20,845 nucleotides of DNA. It comes from a virus. The stretch's first letter is position 1. Every line of letters starts with the position of its first letter. The translations under genes and the position numbers were made by a program. The DNA lies in the IMG/VR virus record IMGVR_UViG_3300032308_001458, positions 1-20,845 of that record. One strand, 5' to 3'. The notes under the pieces are model-generated. The model had not been told where the DNA came from, searched no databases, and saw only the letters and a program-made list of their open reading frames with translations. This document shows, in pieces, positions 1 through 6,948 of the stretch.

Positions 1-2
1 GC

Positions 3-44
3 TGCCTCTACGGAGGTGGCCTCTCTTTCTATGCCAGAGCCTAA
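3..44 (+). CDS. C-terminal end of an upstream gene (partial)
   Basis: Reading from base 3 gives CLYGGGLSFYARA followed by TAA at 42-44. The glycine- and aromatic-rich ending looks like a genuine protein C-terminus, and its stop falls just before the TAGACA motif and the next start, as at the other gene gaps here. By position (before the head-tail connectors) it could be a capsid or other head protein, but 13 residues cannot establish that. The other two frames are also open for part of this stretch, so the frame choice is an inference. Confidence 0.45.
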   Translation, partial: CLYGGGLSFYARA

Positions 45-46
45 AC

Positions 47-53
47 TAGACAT
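47..53 (+). promoter_or_regulatory. TAGACA intergenic motif (variant)
   Basis: TAGACAT lies three bases after the putative upstream stop and 21 bases before the ATG at 68. It differs by one base from the TAGACT hexamer found in most other gaps between genes in this window. A -10-like promoter role is inferred from position only. Confidence 0.35.
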
Positions 54-67
54 ACCGGAGCCTGACG

Positions 68-631
68 ATGCCAATAGCAATCGTGGCCACGCCAGGCGCG
101 GCCGACGCAAACAGTTACCTGACACTGGCAGCAGCGCAGGCGATCATTGACGGTTTTGTGCAAGATGCTGATGTCACCGCATGGGCATCGGCTACCACTG
201 ACCAAAAGAATCGGGCATTGTTTACCGCAACGCAACGGCTAGACCGTGAGCGGTTCCTTGGCGCACGGGCGACCGATACGCAGGCACTGCAGTGGCCGCG
301 TACTGGCGTACGCAAGCCGGACACCTATATCAATACCTACGCTGTAGGGTTTCCGTTCCGCATCACGACGGACTATTTCACCGATACCGAGATCCCTACG
401 CAGATTCAGTACGCGCAGGTGGTGCTGGCAACGTACCTGCACAACAACCCGGACGGGCTTGGCCTGAGCGGACTGGAGGACTACAAGAACGTCAAGATCG
501 GCAGCATTGACGTGACGCCTAACCTTGGCTACGGCGCCGTTGGTGCTGACAAGGTGCCGCCAATTATGGAGCGATACCTAACAGGGCTTAGAATCAGTGG
601 ACCGGGCAATTTCTCCATCCGCAGGAGCTGA
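68..631 (+). CDS. Head-tail adaptor, DnaT-like/gp6-like
   Basis: The 187-residue protein has the pattern of the small phage proteins annotated as 'DnaT-like ssDNA binding' or gp6-like head-tail adaptors. It opens with a PGAADANSYLTLAAAQ segment, has an alanine-rich helical middle (about residues 45-65), an ALQWPRTG motif near residue 73 and a second helical section with ATYLHNNPDG. In HK97-type phages such proteins form the ring under the portal that receives the stopper and tail. GGAG at 57-60 gives a Shine-Dalgarno at good spacing, supporting this ATG. It heads a tightly packed connector block. The family label comes from memory of motif patterns, not a search; the DNA-binding name in databases is probably misleading here. 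Confidence 0.7.
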   Translation: MPIAIVATPGAADANSYLTLAAAQAIIDGFVQDADVTAWASATTDQKNRALFTATQRLDRERFLGARATDTQALQWPRTGVRKPDTYINTYAVGFPFRITTDYFTDTEIPTQIQYAQVVLATYLHNNPDGLGLSGLEDYKNVKIGSIDVTPNLGYGAVGADKVPPIMERYLTGLRISGPGNFSIRRS

Positions 632-633
632 CC

Positions 634-861
634 ATGGACGATTACAGCATTGGCTTTGAGTACATCACCGATACGGCAGCTCATACCGGCAGGTTTTACA
701 GGCTCTACGCCGTTGCCGATGCTGTGATCAGCACTGCTACGGTTCAAAACGCAACCGGCAATGCATTTACGTCGGTTCCACTTGGCAAGGGCGATTTCAT
801 CGACGGCGTGTTTACCAGCGTCACGCTGGCTAGCGGCAAAGTCGTCGCCTACCGGATCTGA
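634..861 (+). CDS. Unknown small protein in connector block
   Basis: A 75-residue protein with an excellent Shine-Dalgarno (AGGAG at 623-627) starting two bases after the preceding stop. I do not recognise a family. The sequence is rich in small and beta-branched residues and ends in a pattern of the type DGVFTSVTLASGKVVAYRI, which reads as a compact beta-sheet domain. No membrane segment, signal peptide or cysteine is present. Its place between the adaptor and the head-closure gene suggests a minor structural or decoration protein. The stop overlaps the next start as TGATG, so it is co-translated with its neighbour. Confidence 0.65.
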   Translation: MDDYSIGFEYITDTAAHTGRFYRLYAVADAVISTATVQNATGNAFTSVPLGKGDFIDGVFTSVTLASGKVVAYRI

Positions 862-1217
862 TGGCACTTGCCAGCCCGCTACGGAAGGTTGCCAGCAAGC
901 TGATGGCAAAGTTTGGCGGTGTTGCAACCATCCGTCGCGTAACGGTTGGCGCGTATAACACCACTACTGGTGCAGCGACTGAGACCACCACAGATACCAC
1001 GGTTCGTGGTGTGTTGGAGGATGTCAACCTGCGTCAGGCTAATGATCTTATCCAAGCAGGCGATAAGCGGCTGATGATTGCAGCGGCTGATCTGGCAAGT
1101 GTACCGACCACGGCTGACCGCGTCATTATCAGCAGCCGCAGCCTGCAGATTATCGAGGTGCGCACCATCGAGCAGGACAACACGGCCATTACCTACGAGT
1201 TGATCCTGAGGGACTGA
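861..1217 (+). CDS. Head-closure (stopper)-like protein
   Basis: A 118-residue protein with a basic helical N-terminus (about 1-20), then a beta-rich body: IRRVTVGAYNTTTGA, a VRGVLEDV stretch near residue 50, GDKRLMIAAADL near residue 68, and a final ITYELILRD. This arrangement fits the small beta-barrel head-completion or stopper proteins that sit between adaptor and tail terminator in siphoviruses. Position in the block (third, before an HK97 gp10-like gene) supports that. It starts in a TGATG overlap with no separate Shine-Dalgarno. The specific role is inferred from fold pattern and order, with no diagnostic residue visible. Confidence 0.6.
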   Translation: MALASPLRKVASKLMAKFGGVATIRRVTVGAYNTTTGAATETTTDTTVRGVLEDVNLRQANDLIQAGDKRLMIAAADLASVPTTADRVIISSRSLQIIEVRTIEQDNTAITYELILRD

Positions 1218-1654
1218 TGGCACGTACCATCCGCATTGCAGACATTGGCGACTACGCCAGCCAGCAGTATGAAAAGCTGCTGCGGGTTGCGGTGCTGGAA
1301 ACCGATAGCCGCCTTAAGCTGGCCAGCCCTGTCGATACCGGAAGATTTCGCGCTAGCTGGCAGGTTGGCGAAAATGCCGCCGGTGCATACGACGCAGGTC
1401 CGCAACAGCCATCAAACAATCCAAATCGAGACAAGACCAGCGCTCCTGCTGGCCCTATGTTTCCACTGCGCAAGATGAACTACCAGCAAGAGCAGGTAGG
1501 CAACATCTACTCAGTCCATAACAACTTGCCATATGCTGAACCGTTGGCCAATGGCAGCAGTAAGCAGGCGCCAGCTGGCTGGGTCCAAGGCATCGCCAAG
1601 GACATCCAAGGGTTTGTCCGCGTCAACGCAGACCGCATCGGCAGAGAATCATGA
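1217..1654 (+). CDS. HK97 gp10-like tail completion protein
   Basis: A 145-residue protein carrying the hallmark SPVDTGRFRASW motif at about residues 37-48, preceded by a long amphipathic helix. This signature is shared by HK97 gp10-like and related neck or tail-completion proteins, which complete the head-tail joint or the tail end. Further on, NLPYAEPLANGSSKQAPAGW (about 99-118) matches the second conserved block of that family. Length is normal for the family. The gene begins in a TGATG overlap with the stopper gene and ends in an ATGA overlap with the terminator-like gene. Confidence 0.8.
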   Translation: MARTIRIADIGDYASQQYEKLLRVAVLETDSRLKLASPVDTGRFRASWQVGENAAGAYDAGPQQPSNNPNRDKTSAPAGPMFPLRKMNYQQEQVGNIYSVHNNLPYAEPLANGSSKQAPAGWVQGIAKDIQGFVRVNADRIGRES

Positions 1655-2073
1655 GCAGCACCTACAACGACGTCCGCGCTGCCATTGAAGGCCGCATCGC
1701 CACCGAGATGGCCATTGCACCGGCATATCCGGTCAGTTATCAGAACGTTCCGTTCAGTCCGCCCAATAACACGCCTTGGCTGCAGGCATTTATCCGCTTT
1801 GGCGACAATGCTTACGCAACTCTGCGACCAATCGGCAGCGCTGGCTTTAACCGGCAGAATGGCACGCTTGTGGTAAACGTCTTTACGCCTGTCGGTGCTG
1901 GCGCTGGTGCAAACTTCACCATCGCAGAGCGTGTCAAGGACTTGTTCGACCGGGCAAAATTCAGCAGCATTATCTTTGACGCCGCATCTGGGCCATCGCA
2001 AGTAACGCCAGCATCACCTGAACCGTACTTTCAAACGCAAGTTGTAATGACCTTTGAAGCGTATGTAGACTGA
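1651..2073 (+). CDS. Tail terminator-like protein (DUF4128-like)
   Basis: A 140-residue protein that starts with a helix (TYNDVRAAIEGRIATEM) and continues with beta strands including WLQAFIRFGD, NGTLVVNVFTPVG and QTQVVMTFEAYVD, with a helix ERVKDLFDRAKF between them. This alpha-beta order is that of small tail terminators (lambda gpU-like, DUF4128-like), which cap the tail tube and join it to the head. Its place, directly before the tail tube gene, is where such genes usually lie. The start overlaps the previous stop as ATGA. Family naming is from pattern recognition. Confidence 0.7.
   Translation: MSSTYNDVRAAIEGRIATEMAIAPAYPVSYQNVPFSPPNNTPWLQAFIRFGDNAYATLRPIGSAGFNRQNGTLVVNVFTPVGAGAGANFTIAERVKDLFDRAKFSSIIFDAASGPSQVTPASPEPYFQTQVVMTFEAYVD
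2066..2072 (+). promoter_or_regulatory. TAGACTG motif before tail tube gene
   Basis: TAGACTG straddles the end of the terminator-like gene (codons GTA GAC TGA), 32 bases before the tail tube ATG at 2098. Here the TAG is not in the stop-codon frame, so stop-codon use cannot explain it. The proposed role is a promoter -10 element for an abundant structural protein. Confidence 0.45.
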
Positions 2074-2097
2074 CGCCAGCCAACTACCGCCCATAAC

Positions 2098-2856
2098 ATG
2101 GCTGTTACAGTTTTGTCCGGTACGTCCGGCGCGCTTTACTACAAACCTGCTGGCACCACCGGCACCTTCGGTGAAACTGCCGTCAACATCAGCACCGACG
2201 TCATCACGGTCCAAACTTACCTGAACCTTAAGGTTGGCGATCCGGTCAAGTTCCGCGTGGTCAACAGTCAAACCGGCGGCGCTGGCTCTGGCACCCTGCC
2301 CGCTCCGATCTCGGCTGCCACCACTTACTACGTCCTCAGCTACACCGCTAACACTGGTGCGCTGACCGTCTCGACCGCTGCTGGCGGCACCATCCTCGCC
2401 ATCACCGACGACGGTACCGCAGTTGCTCCCAATGAGTTCGAGGTGTACTACGCCGACTACGCAGCTGTTGGGCAGGTGCAGTCTTGGTCCTTTGAGATCA
2501 ACCGCGCTGAAATCGACGTCACCACCATCGGCCAAACCGCTGGTCAGTACGCGCCGTTCCGTGCTTACATTCCTGGCTTTGCAGATGGCAGCGGCACTGC
2601 TACCGTCTATGTGACCAACGAGGATGCTGCACTGTCCAACCGCATGGTTGAAGACGTGTTGCAGCGTCAGCAGGTCGGTTGCGCTTTCAAGTTGTACACC
2701 GACCTGCAGGCAACCGAAACCCTTAGCCGCAGTATCAGCATGGACGCGGTGCTGCTTACTGCTAGCCTCAATATCAACCCAGACGATGCGCAACAGGTGG
2801 AAATCACATTCCGCCCAACCGGTGCGCCATCGTTTGACTTCAGCACGAGCGCCTGA
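2098..2856 (+). CDS. Major tail tube protein with inserted domain
   Basis: A 252-residue protein. The C-terminal body (about 125-252) carries a tail-tube pattern: QSWSFEINRAEIDVTTIG, then IPGFADGSGTATVYV, and near the end QQVEITFRPTGAPSF. Between the first strand (GALYYKP, about 11-17) and that body sits an extra beta domain (about 28-110) with LKVGDPVKFRV, TTYYVLSY and ITDDGTA, a module type seen in many phage tail proteins. Hundreds of copies would polymerise into the tube around the tape measure. The gene follows a 24-base gap with no Shine-Dalgarno, and TAGACTG lies 32 bases upstream, so it may have its own promoter. It is the first of three proteins in the window sharing this body. Confidence 0.8.
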   Translation: MAVTVLSGTSGALYYKPAGTTGTFGETAVNISTDVITVQTYLNLKVGDPVKFRVVNSQTGGAGSGTLPAPISAATTYYVLSYTANTGALTVSTAAGGTILAITDDGTAVAPNEFEVYYADYAAVGQVQSWSFEINRAEIDVTTIGQTAGQYAPFRAYIPGFADGSGTATVYVTNEDAALSNRMVEDVLQRQQVGCAFKLYTDLQATETLSRSISMDAVLLTASLNINPDDAQQVEITFRPTGAPSFDFSTSA

Positions 2857-3218
2857 TGTCTACTGCACTTGCACGCCTGAAAAAGGCAGCCAATCTAACG
2901 CCCTCTAAGCGGACTGTCATTCTTAACGATGGCACCGAGTTTGAGTTTTACGCGACGCCGCTAACCATGGCCGAACGTGAACGGGCGCAAAAGATGCCCG
3001 GTGGTGATGAAACCAATGGCTTTGCTCTCAACCTGCTTATTACCAAAGCAGTGGACGATGCAGGCCAGCGGTTGTTCCAAGCCGGCGAAATCGCTGAGCT
3101 GAAGAACGAAGTACTCGATAGCGATTTGCAAGCCATGATGCTTGCAATCATTACCGACCCGGAGGCTACCGAAGAGGTGGACATGAAAAGCCCTAAAGGC
3201 AGAGCTAAGGCGCGATAA
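2856..3218 (+). CDS. Tail assembly chaperone, G-like
   Basis: A 120-residue acidic-to-neutral, mostly helical protein starting in a TGATG overlap with the tail tube gene and lying directly before the tape measure region. This is the position of the lambda G/T-type chaperones, which coat the tape measure during tail assembly and are not part of the virion. Visible elements are a short N-terminal helix, a strand pair VILNDGTEFEFYATPL (about 21-36), then helices with GFALNLLITKAVDD and DLQAMMLAIITDPEAT. The tail ends with a lysine- and arginine-rich stretch just before the stop. A T-like continuation is present in another frame (see 3187-3375). Confidence 0.75.
   Translation: MSTALARLKKAANLTPSKRTVILNDGTEFEFYATPLTMAERERAQKMPGGDETNGFALNLLITKAVDDAGQRLFQAGEIAELKNEVLDSDLQAMMLAIITDPEATEEVDMKSPKGRAKAR
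3186..3198 (+). other. Candidate +1 (or -2) frameshift zone in tail chaperone
   Basis: The T-like frame opens right after TGA at 3184-3186, and the G-like frame closes at 3216-3218, so any shift must occur between 3187 and 3218. Two spots allow good +1 re-pairing of a lysine tRNA: the AAAA run at 3186-3189 (AAA to AAA) and AAAG at 3195-3198 (AAA to AAG). The -1 frame has stops at TAA 3194-3196 and TAA 3206-3208, so the usual -1 shift does not work here. Re-initiation at the ATG at 3226, seven bases after the stop, is the alternative. Confidence 0.45.
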
Positions 3219-3375
3219 CCTGCTGATGCTGCAACTGGGTGTAGCCAAGGAATTGGGCTACACCTTGACACGGCTCAAGTCAGAGCTGACCATAGAGGAA
3301 CTGCTTCTATGGTCAGCTTATTTTGACCTGCTCAATGAAGACCAAGAACGTAGAATGAAGCAACACCGACGGTAG
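3187..3375 (+). CDS. Tail assembly chaperone, T-like extension
   Basis: This frame reads KALKAELRRDNLLMLQLGV and goes on to TIEELLLWSAYFDLLNE, then a basic C-terminus ending RRMKQHRR and TAG. The WSAYF-LLNE pattern followed by a charged tail is typical of the T half of G/T tail chaperones, which contacts the tube protein. No strong start codon with a Shine-Dalgarno exists; an ATG at 3226 would give 49 residues. It therefore is either reached by a frameshift from the G-like gene (fusion near 170 residues) or by coupled re-initiation after the G stop. The coding character is clear; the mode of expression is inference. Confidence 0.65.
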   Translation, partial: KALKAELRRDNLLMLQLGVAKELGYTLTRLKSELTIEELLLWSAYFDLLNEDQERRMKQHRR

Positions 3376-3378
3376 GCC

Positions 3379-5694
3379 GTGTCTGTCGTAGCAAACGTTG
3401 CTATTAACGTTGACAGCCGCGCTGCCGTCTCGAAGCTGCGTGACGTTCAGTCGCAAGCCGGCGCAACCCAACGTGCTTTTGACGGCCTTGGCGCCGCCGT
3501 TGGCAAATTAGCGGCTGCATTTGCTGGTATACAGGCAGCTAAGTTTATTTTTGCCAAAACTGCAGAGCTAGAAAGTCAAACCCGCAGTTTGCAAGTATTA
3601 ACTGGCAGCGCGGAAAAAGCTAAGCAGATCATTCAAGAACTGCAGCAGCTTGGCGCGGTCACACCGTTTACCAGCACTGAGTTAATTGATGCGGCAAAGC
3701 GGCTGCAAGCATTTGGCGTTGAAACTAATAAAGTTGTCGAGACTACTAGGAGGCTGGCCGACGTAAGCGGCGCCACTGGTGCTGAATTGCAAACTCTGGT
3801 AACGGCTTATGGCCAAGTGCAGGCCAAAGGCAGGTTGCAGGGTGAAGAGCTGCTGCAGTTCCAAGAGCGTGGCATTGCGCTCCAGGCAGAACTGCGCAAG
3901 ATGTATGGCCTGTCTGGAGACGAGTTCCAAAAGGCACTACAAAAAGGCCGCATCGGCGCAGAAGCAGTCGAGGTTGCAATTGTTCGTCTTACAAGTGCAG
4001 GTGGCAAATACGCTAATGGTGCTATCGCACAAAGTGATACGCTTGCTGGCAAATTTAGCACCTTAACAGATGGCGTTGAGCAACTTGCTCGTACCATCGG
4101 CCAAAAGTTATCGCCAATAATTAAAACAGTTTTAAGTCAAGCAATTGATGCAATTAATCAAATCAACAATTTAATTGGCGCTGGCTTAAGTGCAAACTTT
4201 TCGCGTCGAATTCAAGCAGTCGCGCAACAATTAACGTTTGGCGCACGCGGCGCGGCACTTGAAGGCACGCGATCAATACTACAGGAAATTCAACGGGCAC
4301 CACAGCGTAAAAATGTAGCCGGCATACAAGCACAACTAGACGCCGTTAATCAAGTTAACGCGCAATTACAACGCATTGGCGCACAAGGATTGCCGGATAA
4401 TATTATTACCGACATCATGCAGCAGCAAAACGCAATTACTGGATTGCGTAAAGAATTGCAAGGATATTTGCAAGATTTGCAAAAAGTACAACAACCAAAA
4501 GCACAACAGACACCAGCAACACCAGCTTTGCTTGCGGAAAAAGAGAAAAAGCCACGCCGCAAGTCGCTCGATGAATTGATCGGTGGCGATGTTAAACGCA
4601 CGCTTGAAGAGCGGCAAGCATTTAATGAATTACAAACAGCTCAACGGATGAGTGGGGCTGGCACCGACCAAGCCAAGCGCATGGTTGAGTTTCTTGGCAA
4701 GTATCGCTCTATTGCCAATGAAATTCTTGCTATTAACGAGACTATTGCAAAAGTAGAAGCACAGCGCGATGTATTGCAAGCAAATGGCATCAACGTAAGT
4801 GAAAAATTGCGTGATCTGAACGCAGAAAGACGTAATCTTGTGATAGATTTAAATGCACAACTACAAACGCAATACAACCAAGCAGCAGAGGCTGAGACCG
4901 AACGCCTTCTGGCAGTTGACGAACTGCTAAGTAGTGCACAATATGAATTAGAACTGGCACGCCAAAAAGATCCGTTAAAGCGCGCTGAATTACAAATTGA
5001 TCAACAACTTAAATCCGATGCGATTACAAAATTAAATCTTACTGATAAGCAGTTAAAGCAATTAAAAGACATATTGATGATTACCGAACAGATAAAAAAT
5101 GAAAGCAGCAAAAATGAAGAAATTTTCGAGAGGATGTCTAGCAGTGTCGCTGGCGCGTTTTCTTCTGCTATTGATGCAGTCACTGATAGCACTAAAACAC
5201 TTGGCGATGCGCTGGGAGATATTGGCCGCAAATTGCTGGCAACAATTGGGAATATGCTCATCATGTATGGAATAGCCCAAGCACTTGGTGCATTAGGAGG
5301 TGGCGCGGGTAATCCTCAAGGCATATTCTCGTTCCTTGCTAGAGGTTTTGGTTTCCGCGCCAATGGTGGCCCCGTCTCCGCTGGATCGCCTTATGTCGTC
5401 GGTGAACACGGCCCTGAGCTGTTTGTGCCTGGCAGCAGTGGCAGCATCGTTTCCAACGACAACCTGCGTAGCGCCATGGGCGCCGCACCTGGCAGCGGCT
5501 CGCCGGTGCTCAACATGAGCTTCCAGACAACCAGCATCGGCGGCGTAGAGTACGTCAGTAGAGACCAACTGGAGGCGGCCATGGCCGAAACCCGCCGCCA
5601 AGCCACCCGCGACGGCGCCAGCCGCGGCATGTCGATGACCCTGGATCGCATCAAGCAATCACCGCAAACCCGTAGCCGCATCGGTATCCGCTGA
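3379..5694 (+). CDS. Tail tape measure protein
   Basis: A 771-residue protein with a GTG start three bases after the T-like stop. Residues about 60-240 form the conserved tape-measure N-terminal domain: LQVLTGSAEKAKQIIQELQQ, TPFTSTELIDAAKRLQAFGV, then QGEELLQFQERGIALQAELR. The middle is a long helical, glutamine- and lysine-rich region with a KEKKPRRKSLDEL linker near residue 390. Residues about 586-660 are a weakly hydrophobic segment, and the C-terminus holds a GGPVSAGSPYVVGEHGPELF motif common in these proteins. It sets tail length and is probably ejected with the DNA. At the usual rule of about 0.15 nm per residue the tail would be near 115 nm. The central coding region is far richer in A and T than both ends. 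Confidence 0.93.
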   Translation: MSVVANVAINVDSRAAVSKLRDVQSQAGATQRAFDGLGAAVGKLAAAFAGIQAAKFIFAKTAELESQTRSLQVLTGSAEKAKQIIQELQQLGAVTPFTSTELIDAAKRLQAFGVETNKVVETTRRLADVSGATGAELQTLVTAYGQVQAKGRLQGEELLQFQERGIALQAELRKMYGLSGDEFQKALQKGRIGAEAVEVAIVRLTSAGGKYANGAIAQSDTLAGKFSTLTDGVEQLARTIGQKLSPIIKTVLSQAIDAINQINNLIGAGLSANFSRRIQAVAQQLTFGARGAALEGTRSILQEIQRAPQRKNVAGIQAQLDAVNQVNAQLQRIGAQGLPDNIITDIMQQQNAITGLRKELQGYLQDLQKVQQPKAQQTPATPALLAEKEKKPRRKSLDELIGGDVKRTLEERQAFNELQTAQRMSGAGTDQAKRMVEFLGKYRSIANEILAINETIAKVEAQRDVLQANGINVSEKLRDLNAERRNLVIDLNAQLQTQYNQAAEAETERLLAVDELLSSAQYELELARQKDPLKRAELQIDQQLKSDAITKLNLTDKQLKQLKDILMITEQIKNESSKNEEIFERMSSSVAGAFSSAIDAVTDSTKTLGDALGDIGRKLLATIGNMLIMYGIAQALGALGGGAGNPQGIFSFLARGFGFRANGGPVSAGSPYVVGEHGPELFVPGSSGSIVSNDNLRSAMGAAPGSGSPVLNMSFQTTSIGGVEYVSRDQLEAAMAETRRQATRDGASRGMSMTLDRIKQSPQTRSRIGIR

Positions 5695-6098
5695 TGGCCA
5701 CGTTCCCCTCGATCACACCAACAGGCCGCAGCTTCCGTCCTGGCGTGTACCCACAAAAGACTTACCGCGCCCTTAGCGGCGCCACCGTCAAGCGCACCTA
5801 CGGCAACTCCCCCTACGGCGCCCAGCTCGATCTGGAGTTCGACAGCATCTCTGACGCCACCGTCGTCACCCTGCTGGACCACTACCGCAGCCAGACTGCG
5901 GCCAACCGCCGCTTCACCCTCAGCAGCAACGTCACCGCTGGGATGTCCAGCACCTTGGCTACTCGCGCTAACGCCAGCATCGACGGCCTGCGCTGGGAAT
6001 ACGCTGGTCCACCAGAAGTGCAAACTATCCGCCCCGGCATCAACAACGTCCGTATTAACCTCGCTGGCGAAATCCGCAATCCCCTCCTCGACGACTGA
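5694..6098 (+). CDS. Minor tail protein, lambda M-like by position
   Basis: A 134-residue protein starting in a TGATG overlap with the tape measure gene. It is beta-rich with conserved-looking elements SFRPGVYPQKTYRALSGATV, a YGAQLDLEFDSIS strand, a helix VVTLLDHYRSQ and a closing INNVRINLAGEIRNPLLDD. Size, fold pattern and location straight after the tape measure match lambda gpM-type tail-tip proteins, which form the first ring where the tube is started. No catalytic motif, membrane segment or cysteine is seen. The family assignment relies mainly on gene order. Confidence 0.6.
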   Translation: MATFPSITPTGRSFRPGVYPQKTYRALSGATVKRTYGNSPYGAQLDLEFDSISDATVVTLLDHYRSQTAANRRFTLSSNVTAGMSSTLATRANASIDGLRWEYAGPPEVQTIRPGINNVRINLAGEIRNPLLDD

Positions 6099-6562
6099 TG
6101 GACATCCGCATCTGTCAGTTCTTCGACCTGACCACCAGCAGCGGCAACCGCCACTTCTTCCAGAACTACTACGCCAACGAAAACAAGATCTATAGCAACC
6201 GCACCTACAGCTTTGCCCCCTTCCGCGCCGAAGGCGCCATCGCCAGCCTCAACGGCGAGAACAACATTCTTCAGATCCTATTTCCCAACCTAGAGATTGG
6301 TGTCGTCATGCTGCAAGCTGGTGACGGTAACCGCCTGAGCACACTGGAACTAACCACTGTATGGCTTACCGCTGACGGTAGCTACACCAACAACATCCAA
6401 GTCGAGTACTACGTCGGCGTTGGCAGCAGCATCAGCGACACCACGCTGGAACTCCGCTTCCGCTCAGCCATCGACAGCGTCACCAGCAACTTTCCCAACC
6501 GCATCCTCACCCGCGAACTCGTCGGCCCGCTGCCGCTTGACGCCCAGTTGATTTTGCAGTGA
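6098..6562 (+). CDS. Minor tail protein, lambda L-like by position
   Basis: A 154-residue protein in a TGATG overlap with its upstream neighbour. It has a beta-rich body with YSFAPFRAEGAIASLNGENN and an ending VTSNFPNRILTRELVGPLPL, where the FPNR-x-LTRE block recalls the C-terminal junction of DUF1833/gpL-like tail-tip proteins. Lambda gpL carries a cysteine-bound iron-sulphur cluster. This protein has only one cysteine (residue 6), so no such cluster is expected. It lies where L would lie, between the M-like and NlpC-like genes. The role is probably a tail-tip ring subunit. Confidence 0.6.
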   Translation: MDIRICQFFDLTTSSGNRHFFQNYYANENKIYSNRTYSFAPFRAEGAIASLNGENNILQILFPNLEIGVVMLQAGDGNRLSTLELTTVWLTADGSYTNNIQVEYYVGVGSSISDTTLELRFRSAIDSVTSNFPNRILTRELVGPLPLDAQLILQ

Positions 6563-6948
6563 TCAACGTCAACGACCTGATTGGACTGACCTACGGCTGG
6601 GGCCACCGGCCAGACGACAACAGCGGCCTCACCGACTGCTTTCAGCTGGCCTGCGAAATCCACCGCCGCTTCGGCTTGGCGGACTACGCACCAGCCTTCG
6701 CTTGGGTCTACAACGAGTTCAATAACGACACCTTCCCGCGAATCCGCATGGCCCGCTGGCTCTTGCACAATGGCAGCCGCCTAACCACCCCCCAATCGGC
6801 CGCCGTCGCTTTACTGCCCTCCGACGTTGGCGCAGCCCTCGGCACCGTCATGGAGGACGGCAGCACTGTTTTTATCGGCCCGTCTCATAATGTAGTAAGA
6901 GCCAAGCTGCCAGAAGGCACCGGCCAATTCTTCTGGATGGAGCGATGA
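6559..6948 (+). CDS. NlpC/P60-like tail protein, probably inactive
   Basis: A 129-residue protein starting with GTG in a GTGA overlap. The N-terminal part, YGWGHRPDDNSGLTDCFQLA, matches the NlpC/P60 nucleophile region, with the presumed catalytic Cys27 in the DC pair. In active family members a histidine precedes a short strand (HVGIY-like). The corresponding segment here reads GAALGTVMEDGSTVFIGPSH, with alanine where the histidine should be. The only nearby histidine is His110. In lambda the K protein of this type sits at the tail tip and may trim host wall. Here the loss suggests a structural rather than cutting role, though a relocated histidine cannot be excluded. It lies just before the J-like gene, as in lambda. 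Confidence 0.7.
   Translation: MINVNDLIGLTYGWGHRPDDNSGLTDCFQLACEIHRRFGLADYAPAFAWVYNEFNNDTFPRIRMARWLLHNGSRLTTPQSAAVALLPSDVGAALGTVMEDGSTVFIGPSHNVVRAKLPEGTGQFFWMER

Noticed and set aside
6-31. Possible hairpin terminator near the window start (GAGG-TGG-CCTC)
   Set aside because: The stem is only four pairs, has no T-run after it, and lies in the likely coding end of the upstream gene.
2014-2793. 259-residue open frame on the minus strand
   Set aside because: It mirrors the tail tube gene, has no ribosome site or family motif, and no other gene in the window is on the minus strand.
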